The notes below the pieces were generated by a model. That model was not told the origin of the DNA, searched no databases, and saw only the letters and a program-made list of their open reading frames with translations. Below, in pieces: positions 5,342 to 5,392 of a stretch of DNA of 5,392 nucleotides; positions within the stretch are counted from its first letter, which is position 1; each line of letters opens with the position of its first letter. Position numbers and translations under genes: made by a program. Source of the DNA: Pseudomonadota bacterium (lineage in GTDB: Bacteria; Pseudomonadota; Alphaproteobacteria; Caulobacterales; Caulobacteraceae); NCBI GenBank assembly GCA_023424215.1, contig JAFAEC010000199.1:1-5392 (forward strand), given 5' to 3'.

Positions 5342-5392
5342 GCGGCCCAGGGTGGGGGGGTAGGCGGCCCGCGCCACCACGCCGACCCCCCC

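Larger units (their letters stand above)
5261..5392. other. Upstream region of the secreted-protein gene, probable contig end
   Basis: I see no convincing -35/-10 pair for the minus-strand gene here and no further gene. The region holds the Shine-Dalgarno, a GGCCATGGCC palindrome near 5300-5309, and then homopolymer-rich sequence from about 5321 to the end that I would not trust base by base. Confidence 0.5.

Noticed and set aside
5261..5380. N-terminal extension of the secreted protein to position 5380
   Set aside because: It would be translated through the 16-C run as poly-Gly and would bury the signal peptide. The ATG at 5260 has a Shine-Dalgarno and a proper signal sequence directly after it.

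Overview
The window is very GC-rich and densely packed. It looks like chromosomal DNA of an alphaproteobacterium, most likely of the Caulobacterales (Caulobacter, Brevundimonas or Phenylobacterium type). The grounds are codon use ending almost always in G or C, the RibF and IleRS sequence style, and ribF close to ileS. The genus is inferred, not shown.

Layout. (1) Positions 3-803, + strand: the 3' part of ribF, the bifunctional riboflavin kinase/FMN adenylyltransferase, cut by the window edge. (2) Positions 796-1326, - strand: a small outer-membrane-type lipoprotein, probably DUF3828-like, converging on ribF with an 8-bp overlap of the stop regions. (3) Positions 1327-1570: a divergent control region. 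It holds a good sigma70-like promoter and Shine-Dalgarno for the lipoprotein. On the ileS side it holds a possible -10 element, a 15-codon upstream ORF with two ATT (Ile) codons, and two strong hairpins. (4) Positions 1571-4468, + strand: complete ileS, isoleucyl-tRNA synthetase, with intact synthetic and editing motifs but a C-terminal zinc-knuckle position that has kept only one of four cysteines. (5) Positions 4472-5260, - strand: a secreted protein with a Pro/Ala-rich linker and a long Ala-rich helix, of unknown function, converging on ileS with 3 bp between the stops. (6) Positions 5261-5392: its upstream region, with a 16-C run and other homopolymers that look like a poor-quality contig end.

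The two housekeeping genes supply flavin cofactors and Ile-tRNA. The two minus-strand genes encode exported proteins of unknown role and are not obviously linked to them. In many proteobacteria ribF, ileS and lspA are consecutive on one strand. Here an inverted lipoprotein gene lies between ribF and ileS, and no lspA follows ileS within the window. ileS therefore probably needs its own promoter, which makes its leader region the most interesting part of the window. I see no mobile element, CRISPR array, RNA gene or defence system, and no convincing undescribed multi-gene system.
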